Of a DNA stretch of 64,000 bases, positions 1 through 11,789 are shown in pieces. Where the stretch lies: contig NC_073746.1 in the NCBI RefSeq assembly GCF_029784135.1, positions 114,698,035-114,762,034 on the forward strand, given 5' to 3'. The stretch comes from Toxorhynchites rutilus septentrionalis. Taxonomy: Eukaryota > Arthropoda > Insecta > Diptera > Culicidae. The notes below the pieces were generated by a model. It did no database searches, was not told where the DNA came from, and saw only the letters and a program-made list of their open reading frames with translations. Position numbers and translations under genes: made by a program. How positions within the stretch are numbered: the first letter of the stretch is position 1; each line of letters starts with the position of its first letter.

Positions 1-1216
1 TTCGCTTGCATGATAATTGAAGGAGGTTAGTTTTCAAAATCGAGCCGGCGTCGCTTCGTAGGCTGACCTTGGATCCGTTAAAAAATGAATGCCAGGCGAA
101 TAACATTCGAATTGATATAATTTTTTCCATTCCTCAGTAGAAATTTGTTTTCGAACATTGCAACACCTTGGTTATTTTAAGAGAATGAAAAATCATCCGG
201 ATTTCGTACCAAGAAATAGGTGTGAAGCAAATTCCAGTGGTGGTGAATAATATCAGCATTCAAGAGAAACTAATTACAGAATTCAATACAGCAATGATTG
301 ATTCAACGCAATAAATACTTATCTCTTGTCTGGAAGTTTTATGATCGTGTGTTGTTCCTAATATTGCTTTGACATTGAGGGCAATTATTACTACTGCCAC
401 CCCTTGCCAGTAGCCCCCTTTTCACGCAAATTGAATGGAATTGGCGCTAGCATAACATGCAACGTCACAACAGCCGTTCGGACGAAGTTAACAATATTCC
501 ACGAAATAAAAACGAAACAACTTTGTCGGACTTGTGATTTGTCGTCGTCGTCAGTTCTATCGCCCTAATTAGACTATATTTCATGGGGGCTCGCTGCGCT
601 GATTGATATCACACAAAAACTCTTTCGAGTTGAAAAACTCTTCATTACGAACATCTCACTGCCGCATAAAAACGGGGGAATTGATTTATTATTTTATTCG
701 CGTTTTAGCTCCCCCACACGCAGCCCCTTTGAGAGACCACCGGACATGCTGCTCCTGATATTCATCGAATATGCCAACAGCAGTCTGTACGTGACGACGG
801 CGAAGGGTATCGAAACCGGGTGGACCGTCCGTCGAGACGCATCGCGTAAAGTGTGATTAGACCGGGAATTGGTTACGTGCAAAATACTCACCAGAGGACA
901 TAACCGCTAAGGGAGACAGTTCCACTGGGTTGCGGAGAAGTTATGACCATTGTCGTCGAGCATGACGATTCTCCCTTTTTTCTTGACTGCAGATGATGGA
1001 CGGTTTATCGTTCCCATCGTATGGTTGCAAAATAAGTAAGAAAGGCTCGTTTGAAGTATTGTTGGTGGAATAAGGTAATATTCTGCCATCAGAAAAATCT
1101 GATAAGATCCTCTCTTGTGTTCCAACATGAGGATACATAGAATGAGGCATCTGGTGGTTTTTTGTATGCGATTTTGACACTCGCGACTCTCATTTGCTCG
1201 AAAATTTACAGAAACA
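1..1216. other. no recognised gene
   Basis: AT-rich sequence with only short chance reading frames on both strands. None resembles a protein family I know, and I see no tRNA-like or repeat structure. It is probably single-copy flank of the transposon that starts at 1219. Confidence 0.5.
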
Positions 1217-1218
1217 TA

Positions 1219-2468
1219 AAGGGTGTGTCACATCAAATTGCATCACGGAAAAAACGCTGTAGAAGTAAAATAAAAACTATTAAACAACTTTTGGCATTTT
1301 CTTTTTATTCATACTTCGAGCCCAAGCCCGTATGCTCGCACCTTCCTCTTTACCCCGTCCATAAGGTTCTGTACAACGTCAGGTTGTAGTTTTTTTTGAA
1401 CAGAAATCCATTTTCTCTTGAAGTCCGCCTCCGATTTGACAACTTTTGGGTTCTTCCGGAGGGCCTGCTTCATAATCGCCCAATATTTCTCTATTGGGCG
1501 AAGCTCCGGCGCGTTGGGCGGGTTCATTTCCTTTGGCACGAAGGTGACCCCGTTGGCACTCCAACACGTCCTTTGAATAGTGGCACGAAGCGAGATCCGG
1601 CCAGAAGATAGGGCCCGACCATGCTGCTTCAATAGTGGTAGTAAGCGCTTCTGTAGGCACTCCTTAAGGTAAACCTGCCCGTTTACCGTGCCGGTCATCA
1701 CGAAGGGGGCGCTCTGCTTTCCGCAAGAGCAGATCGCTTGCCACACCATGTACTTTTTGGCAAACTTGGATAGTTTCTGCTTGCGAATCTCCTCCGGGAC
1801 GCTGAATTTGTCCTCTGCGGAGAAGAACAACAGGCCCGGCAGCTGACGAAAGTCCGCTTTGACGTAGGTTTCGTCGTCCATTACCAGGCAATGCGGCTTC
1901 GTCAGCATTTCAGTGTACAGCTTCCGGGCTCGCGTCTTCCCCACCATGTTTTGCCTTTCGTCGCGGTTAGGAGCCTTCTGAACCTTGTATGTACGCAGGC
2001 CCTCCCACTGCTTGGTCCGCTGGACGAATGAACTTGACAAATTCAGCTTATTGGCGACATCCCGGACCGAACTTCTCGGATCACGTCTAAACTGCTTAAC
2101 TACGCGCTTGTGATCTTTTTCACTGACGGAGCATCCATTTTTGCCGTTCTTCACCTTCCGGTCGATGGTTAGGTTCTCGAAGTATCGTTTTAGTACTCTG
2201 CTGACCGTGGATTGGACGATTCCCAGCATCTTACTGATGTCCCGATGTGACAACTCCGGATTCTCGAAATGAGTGCACAGGATTAATTCACGACGCTCTT
2301 TTGCGTTCGACGACATTTTTCCAAATTTACGAAAAATTAACAGTGAAGCATGGCCAACGTGATCTATACACTCTTATCTGATTATAAGCGAAAGCTGAAG
2401 ATATAATTCCTAAAAATTAAATTTCTACAGCGTTTTTTCCGTGATGCAATTTGATGTGACACACCCTT
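1219..2468 (-). mobile_element. Tc1-type DNA transposon, D37E group, copy 1
   Basis: A 1,250-bp element bounded by near-perfect inverted repeats of about 47 bp (1219-1265 and 2422-2468). It is flanked on both sides by TA (1217-1218 and 2469-2470), the target duplication expected of the IS630-Tc1-mariner superfamily. It carries one transposase gene on the minus strand. The group assignment (ITmD37E, known from mosquitoes) comes from the second copy at 58341-59642, where 37 residues separate the last two catalytic positions. The ends look intact, but the transposase is damaged, so the element could move only if helped in trans. Confidence 0.88.
1309..2316 (-). pseudogene. D37E transposase with two compensating frameshifts
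   Basis: A 335-residue frame that would encode a cut-and-paste transposase. Two helix-turn-helix segments are visible (about residues 20-46 and 80-107). The first catalytic acid lies in MDDETYVKADF (about residue 147) and the last in RPIEKYW (E276). Compared with the 58.5-kb copy, residues of about 235-252 are in the wrong frame. The expected segment FWPDLASCHYSK, with the second catalytic aspartate, is present in the DNA near 1570-1620 but in another frame. Two small indels therefore cancel out: the frame stays open but the protein lacks an active-site residue. The stop codon overlaps an AATAAA polyadenylation signal. Probably inactive. Confidence 0.85.
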
Positions 2469-2470
2469 TA

Positions 2471-2590
2471 TTAGGTTGGGGAAAAGGTAATCCATTATTT
2501 TCTCGGTAGCTGGCTTTAGTGATCGATATCTCGTGTAATACTGATCATACAATTTCAAGTTTATGCTCGTTGTAAAGGTGACATTTCGCC
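2471..2590. mobile_element. possible terminal fragment of a mariner-type element
   Basis: Directly beyond the TA of the D37E element the sequence begins ttaggttggggaaaaggt, a style of opening familiar from mariner-type inverted ends. I found no matching opposite end in the window, so this would be a stranded fragment. It may instead be unrelated flank. Low confidence. Confidence 0.3.
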
Positions 2591-2792
2591 CTAAATTTTT
2601 TTTTCAGAATTAAATAAAACGTGTTTTCGAGAAAAATGAATTTTAATTTTTAAAATATTTTTTTTTCAAAAATTTGCTTGATCTTTTTAAATGAAAACAT
2701 AAACAATGTCCTACGGTTCATTCTTAGACTAAACTTTCGTAGGTCTGATAGATTTTGTGTGATTTTTTTTTAAATTTTATGTTTAGAAATTA

Positions 2793-2888
2793 TAAGATCT
2801 ACAAAATGTTGGTTGATGAATGAAATTTAGGAAATAATATTTAATTATTTCCTAAATTTCATCCATCAACCAACATTTTGTAGATCTT
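2793..2888. repeat. 46-bp arm perfect-type hairpin
   Basis: Two arms of about 46 bp (2793-2838 and 2843-2888) are reverse complements with one mismatch, separated by about 4 bp. It sits inside the larger foldback region. A transcript through it would form a near-perfect hairpin. Confidence 0.9.
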
Positions 2889-3224
2889 AAGATTAAGTTT
2901 TTATCAAAAAATATCAAACAAATTTTTGAAAAAAAAATTCATTTTAAAAAAATATTTGTAAATTATAACATATTTTTCTCGAAAATATGTGGTTTTAAAA
3001 TTCTGAAAAAAATAATATAAATAGCCCTTACATTTTCAAACAAAGTCACCCATACATCGGAAGATGGACACCTGGTTTTTCTCTTAATAATTTATTCAGG
3101 CTCTCTTTGAAAAATTGTTATTAAAGTAATTTTATGCAAAAATTATCGCGATTTACACGATTTACAAGTGCACTTCTTCCGATATATAAACGACGTATTG
3201 GAAAAAATCGACCTCAAAATTTCA

Positions 3225-4370
3225 AAAAGTTACCCTATACAAAATGTTTACCACATCGAAAAAACACTCTATGCCAAATTTCAGCTCAATCGGACTTATG
3301 GTAGAGTGGCGCAAAGCGGTCAAAGTTAGAGTTTTTTTGAAAATCGAAAATTCGCCCGAGGGGGGAGTAAAGTAAATTGAGGTTTTCTAAAAAAAATTGT
3401 TGATGCCAAATGTCTTAAAATGGCATGAAACTTCGGGATCTAGTGTCATTTCGAAATTTTTTATTGTCAAAAATCGGCATTCTGGGACTTTTTTTCGGAG
3501 TACGAAACGAAAGGTATGGTTTTGAGTGCCAATAAAAATAGTTATCTCGATGTTTCATTCGGAACTTGCTACGAAATGTTGATTTACACGATAATATACC
3601 TTATGCAAAATATTAGCTCATTCGGACTTCATTTACTGGTGTCACAAACGTCAAAATTAGATTTTGTTTGAAAACGGAAAATTCACCGGAATTGATGCCA
3701 GATGTCTCATTGCATGTCACGTCGAGATTTACAGTTATATAATTTTTTTTTGTCGAAAATCAATTTTTCAGGCAGAGGGCCAAAAAAATATTTTTTTTGA
3801 CAAAAAAAAATTCGAGATAACTGTAAATCTCGACGATTAATGCAATTTTAAGACATTTGGCATCAAACTTTTTTTTTTGAAAACCTCGGTTTTCGGTGAT
3901 TTCTAGTTTTTCAAAAAAAAACTCAAATTTTAACATTTGCGACACCAGTAAATGAAGTCCGAATGAGCTAATATTTTGCATAGGGTGTATTATCGTGCAA
4001 AACAACATTTCGTAGCAAGTTCTGAATGATAAATCGAGATAACTATTTTTATTGGTACCCAAAACCATACTTTTCGTTTCGTACTCCGTACTCCGAAAAA
4101 AAAAGTCCCAGAGTGCCGATTTTTGACTAAAAAAATATCGAGATGACACTAGATCTCGACGGTTCATGCAATTTTAAGACATTTGGCATCAACCAATTTT
4201 TTCGAAAACCCCGATTTACTTTACTCCCCCCTTGGGTTAATTTTTGATTTTCGAAAAACTCAAACTTTGACCGCTTTATGCCACTCTCCCTTGAAGTCCG
4301 ATTGAGCTGAAATTTTGCATAGGATTTTTTTTCAAGGTGGTCAACATTTTTTATGGAGTAATTTAATAAT
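3225..4370. repeat. long inverted repeat (foldback family A)
   Basis: A palindromic block centred near 3775. The arm 3225-3770 is an inverted, diverged copy of 3780-4370. For example, the motif around 3496-3660 (gtacgaaacgaaaggtatgg, then ctcattcggacttcat) reappears inverted at 3900-4090. A third copy of one arm lies at 25673-26170. It has no plausible coding capacity; the 135-residue minus-strand frame at 3760-4167 is an accident of the repeat. The likely origin is a foldback or large MITE-like DNA element. Confidence 0.82.
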
Positions 4371-4486
4371 GAAATTCGAGATGACCATTTTTATTGGCAC
4401 CCTAAGGGACACGTATCTTTGATAAATTATCATTAAAAAGTAACTAGTAACAATTCTTACATAAATTATCGTGATTTACATGATTT

Positions 4487-4945
4487 ACAAGTGCCCTTCT
4501 TCCGATGTATGGACGACTTGTTGGAAATTGTAAGGCCTATTCAAATATTTTTTTGGAGAATTTATAAAATATACGTTTTTTGAGGAAAATTAATTTTCTT
4601 TTTAAACTACTTTTTTCCAGCGAAATATTTCTAAAATCTTTTTTTGGTATTTTTTATGAAAAAAACAAATAATCAAACAAAAACTTTCCTACATTTCATC
4701 TTTTGATGAAAATTTTGTTGGTATTTTAGTTTCTGAGTTATAAATTTAAAAAAAATCATTTTTCGCCCTTTTCAAAAAGTAGTCTAATTTATTTTTTTGA
4801 AGATCTCAAGTATGTAGAGTTGCGTAAAATGACCCATGACACATGACACCCACAACGTTTCACTGTTGGTGCTGGTGGTGTTGGTGGAGATGGTGCTGCC
4901 AACTCCTAAGACGAGTTGGCATGAAATTCGTCTTATGCAAAAATG
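4487..4945. repeat. arm of foldback family C
   Basis: Starts with gtgcccttcttccgatgtat and ends with a segment around ccaactcctaagacgagttg. The same arm appears in direct orientation at 16680-17060 and inverted at 13900-14760; a partial arm lies at 7060-7330. This defines an interspersed family with long terminal inverted arms. No coding capacity is seen. Confidence 0.75.
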
Positions 4946-5017
4946 GTATCATTTCAAAGAATAAACTATAACACCAAAACGGGGTTTTAGATCGAAATGG
5001 TGTATTAGGAAAAGTTA

Positions 5018-6349
5018 TACAGAGTTTTCCATTTCGGGCTTCCGAAAGTATACAGCCCTGCGCTGACAACCGTTTGACATAGCTGTCAACTAAAGCGTCA
5101 TATCGTTAGTTGAATGTCTGCCATTTTACAATACGGATCGTTTTAGCATCGCACAACGTGTTAATTTTGTTAAATTATACTATAAAAATGTTGAAAAACC
5201 GGCAAATGTTTTTCGAGCATTACGGACGGATTTTGGTCGTCATGGACGGCCTACAGAGCACACAATCGTTAATGTAGTTCGTAAATTCGAACAAACTGGA
5301 TCCGTAGCGGATATTGTGTGAGACCTGTGCATCATCGTAATGTGCGTTCGGCCGAAAATATTGCTACTGTTGCTGCCAGTGTGGAGGATGACCCGAATGT
5401 TTCGATTCCACGGCGTGCTCAGCAATTGGGCTTGTCAAACACATTGTGGCGAATTTTGCATTTGGACTTGCACCTACATCCATATAAAGTCCAACTGGTA
5501 CAAAAATTAGAGCGTGGTGACCATGGAATGCGTCGGGCATACATCGATTGGGTGAACGAACAACAGCAACAAAATGCTGAAATTTCGCATTAAATTTTCT
5601 TCAGCGATGAGGCACATTTCGAGCTCGGTGGCTATGTGAACACCCAACATTTCCGTATATGAAATCCACACGTGAAATCCAACATTCCGCTCAGAAAATC
5701 CACACGTGATTGTTGAGAGGCCATTGCATCCGCCAAAAGTCACTGTTTGGTGCGCATTATGGTCTGGTGGAGTCATCGGACCGTATTTCTTTGAAAATGA
5801 GGACGGCGAGACGGTAACTGTGAATGGTGAGCACTATGGCCGCATGTTAGCCGATTTTTTTTTGCCACAAATTGAAGATATGGATACGGATGACATGTGG
5901 TTTCAGCAAGACGGCGCCACGTGCCACACAACACGACCGAACATAGCCATATTGCGAACGAAATTTGAGGGACGCATAATTTCGCGTTTTGGTGGTGCCA
6001 ATTGGCCGTCCAGATCATGCGATTTGAACCCGCTAGACTTTTTTTTGTGGGGTTATGCGAAAGACCGTGTCTATGCCAACTCTCCGCAAACTCTTGAACA
6101 TTTGAAAGACAACATTCGTGAAGTTATGACCGAGATACCGTCCCATATGTGCCGAAAAGTCATCGAAAATTACCTGTTCCGGATCAAGGTGTGCGAGGAA
6201 GCCCTAGGTGGACATTTGAATGATGTTGTATTTCACACATAACGGCATTAACCAAACTTTAATTTGAAATAAAAGTTTTATCGAAATTCGAATTCTAAGT
6301 GTGTTTTATTTCAATTTACTTTCGGAATTTAATGTTCGAAAACCCTGTA
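5018..6349 (+). mobile_element. mariner-type transposon with D41D spacing, degenerate
   Basis: The right end reads ttcgaaaaccctgta. The left end at about 5018-5050 (tacagagttttc, then ttccgaaagta) is a diverged inverted match, and both ends abut TATA. The element holds one broken transposase gene on the plus strand. The rosa-like D41D group is proposed from the spacing between the second and third catalytic aspartates. The exact outer base is uncertain by a few nucleotides because TA repeats at the edge. Confidence 0.72.
5128..6242 (+). pseudogene. D41D mariner transposase, frameshifted
   Basis: Pieces of one transposase can be read in successive frames. An N-terminal helix-turn-helix region (RVNFVKLYYKN at about 5158-5190) resembles the DUF4817-type DNA-binding domain. 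A second piece covers 5318-5593. A catalytic segment FFSDEAHFELGG lies just after a stop at 5591. The C-terminal 178 residues (5706-6242) are intact. The second and third catalytic acids are seen in WFQQDGATCHT and CDLNPLDFFLWG, 41 residues apart. A short direct duplication near 5660-5710 (aaatccacacgtga twice) accompanies one frame break. Non-functional as it stands. Confidence 0.85.
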
Positions 6350-6376
6350 TATTATAATTTGAGATTCCCAAAAAAG

Positions 6377-7351
6377 TACACACTGAAAAAAAATTGTGTT
6401 TTACCCACACATTTTTTAAGAATCTAATGTTTTTACACTATGAAGCCAATATTGTATCCAACAACTGGTTTCTGACTTGATTGAATTTTGAATAGCAAAA
6501 ACTATGATATGTACCCACAAATTTCTCGGCCAAAGATTAAATATAGAAAATTGTTCAAATTACAAAAAAAAAAATGTTTTTATACGACATAAAAAAAAGA
6601 GTGGGGAATATTAAATATTCATAAAATTATAATGTTTCGAAACTAAAAATTCATTTTTTTCAAAAATATATTTTTTAAATTCTGAAAACATATGTATTGA
6701 ATGCCCATACATTTACCAACAAGTCATTCATACATCAGAAGAAGGGTACTGCTACAGGGAAAAAGACACAATCTAACAATAACAATAAAATCCTAACAAT
6801 AACTTCACTAGAAACACGTTACGAAAACATGTGAAACGCAAGGATTTACATACGATAATTTTACGAGTAAAACATTATTTTTCAGGAGTCTACATACAAA
6901 AATGTCATATATTCCAGAAACTATAAAAAATAGAATGATGACGTCTTCGACAAAACTTCACCTTGTCGAATACTCATATCGCTATTTTGATTAGGGATTA
7001 GTTGTAGTTTTTTCGAAGAAAACATGTAAAAGTTGTTGTTAGAAAAAAAAATTCCCTGTAAAAGTGCCCATCTTCCGATGTATGGACGACTTGTTGGAAA
7101 TTGTAAAGGCTATTTATATTTTTTGTTGAGAATTTGAAAAAAAAATCCGTTTTGAGAAAATGAATTAAAATTTTAAATTTTTTTTTCAGTGTAATTAAAA
7201 ATTATTTTTTCGCATTTTTTTAAAGTACACGCATTTTCATCCTTTGACGAGAATTTTGTGTAAAAAATTTAGATGTGATTTTTGATATATTCAATTTTTA
7301 AACTTTATTTTCCTGTTTTTTCGGTCAAAAATAAGTTTTTTTTCAGTGTGT
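6377..7351. mobile_element. foldback/MITE-like element with acacactg ends
   Basis: Ends are gtacacactgaaaaaaa at 6377-6393 and its inverse at 7335-7351, giving a ~975-bp element. Its interior repeats family C arm sequence in both orientations: catacatcagaagaagggta near 6730, and its inverse near 7070. There is no open frame of note. It is probably a non-autonomous DNA element. Confidence 0.7.
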
Positions 7352-9310
7352 ACCTTCCAGAACCGTAAGATTATAATATATAACTTTGCTTGAAACACAA
7401 TCTCGATCAAATAATCCGTTTTGGGCCTTTAATTGTTTATCTCTTTCTTCTTACTTAAAAAAGGCTTATCAAAAATTAGTCGTGATCGCATTGAAAAACT
7501 AATTCCGTAAAATGGCATGGTACATAGTGTCGAACAAGTTAGCAAAGTTTCAGTTAAATTAAAAATATATGAATTTAAAACGGTTTCGCGTTGATTGGTA
7601 GAATGCCTCAATTCCATTCGTGTCGAACTTCTGGGGTTTTTTAGATGATTTTCGACAACTCCTTCTGTGAGCAATCGAATTGATTGGATCACGTTAGCTA
7701 CCGCACTGAATTGTGATATTTGCCAGTTCCTGCAAAAGTCGACCTATCTGGTCGTTAATACCTTGCTAGCATAGCTTTGTAACCACAATTGAGGATGACA
7801 ATAAGGAAGTGTACCACGTCGAAATTGATTGCATAAAATCATTGAAATTTGTACAATAATGAACGCTATTCGATGTGTTCTTTGTGCAATTTCGCCAGGC
7901 TAGCTCAATCATGGAATACAATTCCGCTTGTTGCTTGCGCAGGCCTAATATCACACCAATAAAGTTTTTACAGCTCAATTAACACCTGATTCATTTCCAT
8001 AGGCACCCAGAGAAATCAAGCGTGTGCATGAAATAAATCTTTCGAACTCATCTAATTCAATCTATTTCGATTCGAAATTTGCCTAACCAATTAGGAAATA
8101 ATTTCCCCAAAAGTGTGTCGAAGGTATTCCTCTAATTTCTCTCTTCTATTTCCAGGTAAACTGTCCCGGTGGCTTATTTGTAGGCTAATTATCCAAACCT
8201 TGCGCTGCGAGCAGAATAATAGGAGTTGGTATTTTACGCCGTACAATTCGCACACAGTGCGGAACGAGAGAAACTTTGAAAAAGTACGGAAAACTAATCT
8301 GTGCAACTGTGAGGCAGATGATGGAAAGTCAGCGATTTTTGGTAACCGAGCAAGCGAAACTGCGGGGGCAAACTAATTTTCATTCGATCACACTAAGGTA
8401 TGCGGCCACCAGCAGCAGCAGTAGCAGCAACTAGTTCGAGAGAGAAATCGCACATGACCGTGACTTATGCATTTTTGTACATTGTTGATGTGATGTGGTG
8501 GTTTGCCATGGTGGGTTATTTTGGAAAGTATCTTCCGGGAGGAAAACTTTCCATCGACGACTTCATTAAAATGTTTTTACCAATTTTTAATCCCCTCGTC
8601 ATGGCATGGAAACGAACGTGCCACAAGTGGGGACCACTCTTCACGTGATGGATGGAAGCTGACAGGTTGACAGAGTGCGCGTTGAAAAGACGAGGACTTA
8701 TCATCATCGGTGGGTAAACTCATTTCGGTCGAACCGACGGACGAACGGTCGTCAGGCGGTCAAAACTTTGCTCTGATTATGGGGGAGGGTGCGCAGCGAT
8801 ATAGGGACCGTATGGATTTCCAAACGTTGGGGTAAGTTAATTTTGAATCAGCAAAGAGCAGCAGCAGCAGAGCCGCTGGGTTTGTAGGGCGATTCTCGAA
8901 TGTTTGTATATTCGGTGAAGAGTTTTTATCCCTTTTATGATGGGGATTAAGTGAATGCATGGTTGTTTGTGTTTCGCTCCAGCACAACAGATAATGGACG
9001 TCGTTGCCACTGGCTGTCGAGGAAATGAGATATGATCCGCAAACATGCCAAACATATCTGTAACAGGAAGAAGGACACAGATGTTGGATGGGATTTTAAA
9101 GCTATGTCTCAATTACTGTGTTATTGAAATAAAGTTTTTCACATTAAACGTCCTTTTTCTGTGATTCCGCCCGGAAAAAGCTAAAAGTTTGGATATTTAT
9201 TTGCGAAGAAAAAGTGTTAGATCCTCTTCTTTATTTCACCTGGATAGGGGTGTTCTTAAAATTGAATTGAATTTTATTTTCTTGAATTGTTTGAAAAATC
9301 TTATATATGA
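7352..9310. other. no recognised gene
   Basis: Moderately AT-rich, lower repeat content than the flanks. Reading frames on both strands are short and unlike known proteins. A short CAG-rich run occurs near 8408-8430 and another near 8860. No RNA gene or repeat boundary was found. Confidence 0.45.
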
Positions 9311-10274
9311 CTAGCTAACCCGGCAAACTTCTTCCCGCCCATTTACTTGATTAATTCTCGAGTAATGCAGAAATTTGTGTTTTATTTGTACGGCAGCCAC
9401 CCCTAAGAGAGGGGGAAGGAGTATCTTAACACCATAGAAACATTTATTGCATCCTAAAACCTCCACATGTCAAATTTGGTTTCATTTGCTTGATTAATTC
9501 TCGAGTAATGCAGAAATTTGTGTTTCATTTGTATGGCAGCCCCCCCTTTGAGTGGGAGAAGGACTGTCTAACCATCATAGAAACATTTATTGCACCCTAA
9601 AACTTTCACATGCCAACTTTGGTTTCGTTTGATTGATTAATTTCCGAGTAATGCAAAAAATTGTGTTTCATTTGTATGGCAGCCCCCTCTAAGAGAGGGG
9701 GAAGGAGTATCTTATCACCATAGAAACATTTATTGCATCCTAAAACCTCCACATGCCAAATTTGGTTTCATTTGCTTGATTAATTCTCGAGTAATGCAGA
9801 AATTTGTGTTTCATTTGTATGGCAGCCCCCCCTTTGAGTGGGGGAAGGACTGTATAACCATCATAGAAACATTTATTGCACCCTAAAACTTTCACATGCC
9901 AACTTTGGTTTCGTTTGCTTGGTTAATTTCCGAGTAATGCAGAAATTTGTGTTTCATTTGTATGGCAGCCCCCCCTTTTGAGTGGGGGAAGGACTGTATA
10001 GCCATCATAGAAACATTTATTGCACCCTAAAACTTTCACATGCCAACTTTGGTTTCGTTTGCTTGGTTAATTTCCGAGTAATGCAGAAATTTGTGTTTTA
10101 TTTGTATGGCAGCCCCCCATTAGAGAGGGGGGAGGGGTCTCAAAATATCACGAAAACCTTCCCCGGCCCCAAAAACCCCTACATACCAATTTTCATGTCG
10201 ATCGGTTCAGTAGTTTCCGAGTCTATAAGAATCAGACAGACAGACAGACATCACTCCATTTTTATATATATAGA
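9311..10274 (-). mobile_element. non-autonomous Helitron-like element, copy 1
   Basis: Read on the minus strand the element starts TCTATATATATA and ends GGGTTAGCTAG. It is preceded by A and followed by T: the TC...CTAG structure with A/T insertion and no target duplication that defines Helitrons. A second copy at 14821-16392 has the same ends. Near its TC end lies a (CAGA)n-type run (10236-10248). The body is six tandem units of ~143 bp. No Rep-helicase coding sequence is present, so it would be mobilised by another element. An alternative is an unclassified retroelement tail, but the termini favour Helitron. Confidence 0.68.
9368..10225. repeat. internal minisatellite, ~143-bp unit, six copies
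   Basis: The motif gcagaaatttgtg (or a one-base variant) recurs at about 9368, 9510, 9653, 9797, 9939 and 10083, a spacing of 142-144 bp. Each unit also holds a run of C, a run of G and the phrase catagaaacatttattgca. Units alternate slightly in sequence, as if pairs had been duplicated. Confidence 0.9.
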
Positions 10275-10277
10275 TAG

Positions 10278-10345
10278 ATGATGATAGTCCAGCCCCATCC
10301 CCTACAGAGGTTTGAGCAAGACGGGTTATCTAAAAGATAATTTAT
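10278..10345. repeat. dispersed repeat with (GAT)n edge
   Basis: The segment gatgatgatagtccagcccc, followed by cccctacagaggtttgagc and ttatctaaaagataattta, has a diverged relative at 20220-20300. Both begin with a GAT trinucleotide run. Read on the minus strand this looks like the 3' end of a LINE or SINE with an (ATC)n tail; the family is not identified. Confidence 0.5.
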
Positions 10346-11214
10346 TTATTTTTTCTCAACATTTAAATCAGTTTAGCAAACACAAAAAACGCACTGATTT
10401 CATTTACAGATATAAGTTCAAAAAATGGGAATGACAAAAGACAAGCCAATACTCAGTCATGTCCGCCACAGAGCCGAGACGGTCCCGACGAAGCTTTTGC
10501 AGGCAAGTGGTCCACCAGAGCACAAAACCAACCGCCAGCCTTGTTTTGGATTGAATATGAATATTCTCATTCAGAGAAATCGAGAAAATTTCCTTTACGA
10601 AAAAATCCTAGACCGGCACTTAAGAAACTTTCAATTCCATATCCTTAATATCTGTGTCACGAGCGCGATGCTCAAACTTTTGTAGATTACTTTTATTTTT
10701 TTCTACTAATACAACTATAAAAACGACAAAATAAAAATAGTCCACATCACCAAGATCATGACAGACATAATAGAGATCAATACAAATAAAAAAAAAAGAT
10801 AATTTAAAAAATTTAGATAGTACATAATATAATCCGTTCAAAAAAAAATCATAAGGTTAATTGAAACTATTGAAACGAACTACAAAAAAATTAAATATCC
10901 GTTCGTATAGAACTTCGTCAGTAAAAATCTTCGTCATAAAAATTAAAAAAAAACATTCGGTTAATGAAACACAGCTTTCATGTGTGGAATACAGTGCCTC
11001 TCAAATTCTGTAAGTGTTGTTGCGCATTGAATATGTCTTGGCATCGAGTTGAAAGCTTTCATTCATTTGAAGTACAACAAATATTGTGAAGCACATCACT
11101 TTACATCCATTTCGGAAGAATGTCGGTAGTGAGAATAAAACTCGTGACCTTTAGAGGTCACGTGAGAGGTACGGATGTACTAAATCTATACTGATTGACT
11201 TATCCATCTGAAAA
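10346..11214. other. no recognised gene
   Basis: AT-rich sequence with long A and T runs. Short frames only; no similarity recognised. Confidence 0.4.
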
Positions 11215-11335
11215 ATATGAATGGTTATGTCTAGAACACGATCGAGTTTTTTAGATAGGGCTACAACATTATTTTATACAATCCGCTCATTTATCACTTC
11301 GGTATAATTTTAGAATAATATTTTTTCTTTGAATA
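11215..11335 (+). repeat. diverged head of repeat family D
   Basis: Contains gttatgtctagaacacgatc, then a segment like the start of the family D copies at 21994 and 52195 (a tgtc...gaca palindrome, then a stretch reaching caatccgctcatttatcac). The gacgtag palindrome is eroded here. Only the head is recognisable. Confidence 0.5.
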
Positions 11336-11452
11336 ATTAATTTGAATAATAAGTTGAAGATAATTTATTAATTATTCTTTGTGTTCCTCGCGATAATAAT
11401 GCACAACTGGTGATGCACCGAGCATGCTTCGCATTTTGGTATTATGTCTATA

Positions 11453-11787
11453 CAGGGAAACTTCGATATAACGTACCCTCGATATAACGTACACCTTTTC
11501 AAAGTGTAAGGGAAAATTTTGTTCAATATTTTTTTTCTGATAGAACAATGAATTATCTGTATTGTGATGCTAAAACATGTTTTGTACCTTCAATCAATCT
11601 CGAAATACAGCTGGTTTTGTGATTCCAGATTCTAAATGAATCAAGCTTTAATCAACAGTACGAAGGGAAACATCATGAGAAAGGCTGGCTTCGTCTTCTG
11701 ATTGAAGTTATTCATTAACTTGACTAAAACAGCAACACAATAATGTATTATAGACTACGTTTGTGAATACTTTATTATGCTTCGATA
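11453..11787 (+). mobile_element. left-end fragment of a pogo/Tigger-like element
   Basis: After a TA dinucleotide the sequence opens cagggaaacttcgatataac and repeats the phrase cgatataacgtac within 30 bp. This is typical of pogo/Tigger-type inverted ends. I found no opposite end. A second element is inserted at 11790, so it may have been interrupted. Confidence 0.5.
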
Positions 11788-11789
11788 TA

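Noticed and set aside
3760..4167. 135-residue minus-strand frame
   Set aside because: It lies wholly in the arm of a long inverted repeat, has no domain, and its mirror arm does not keep the frame.
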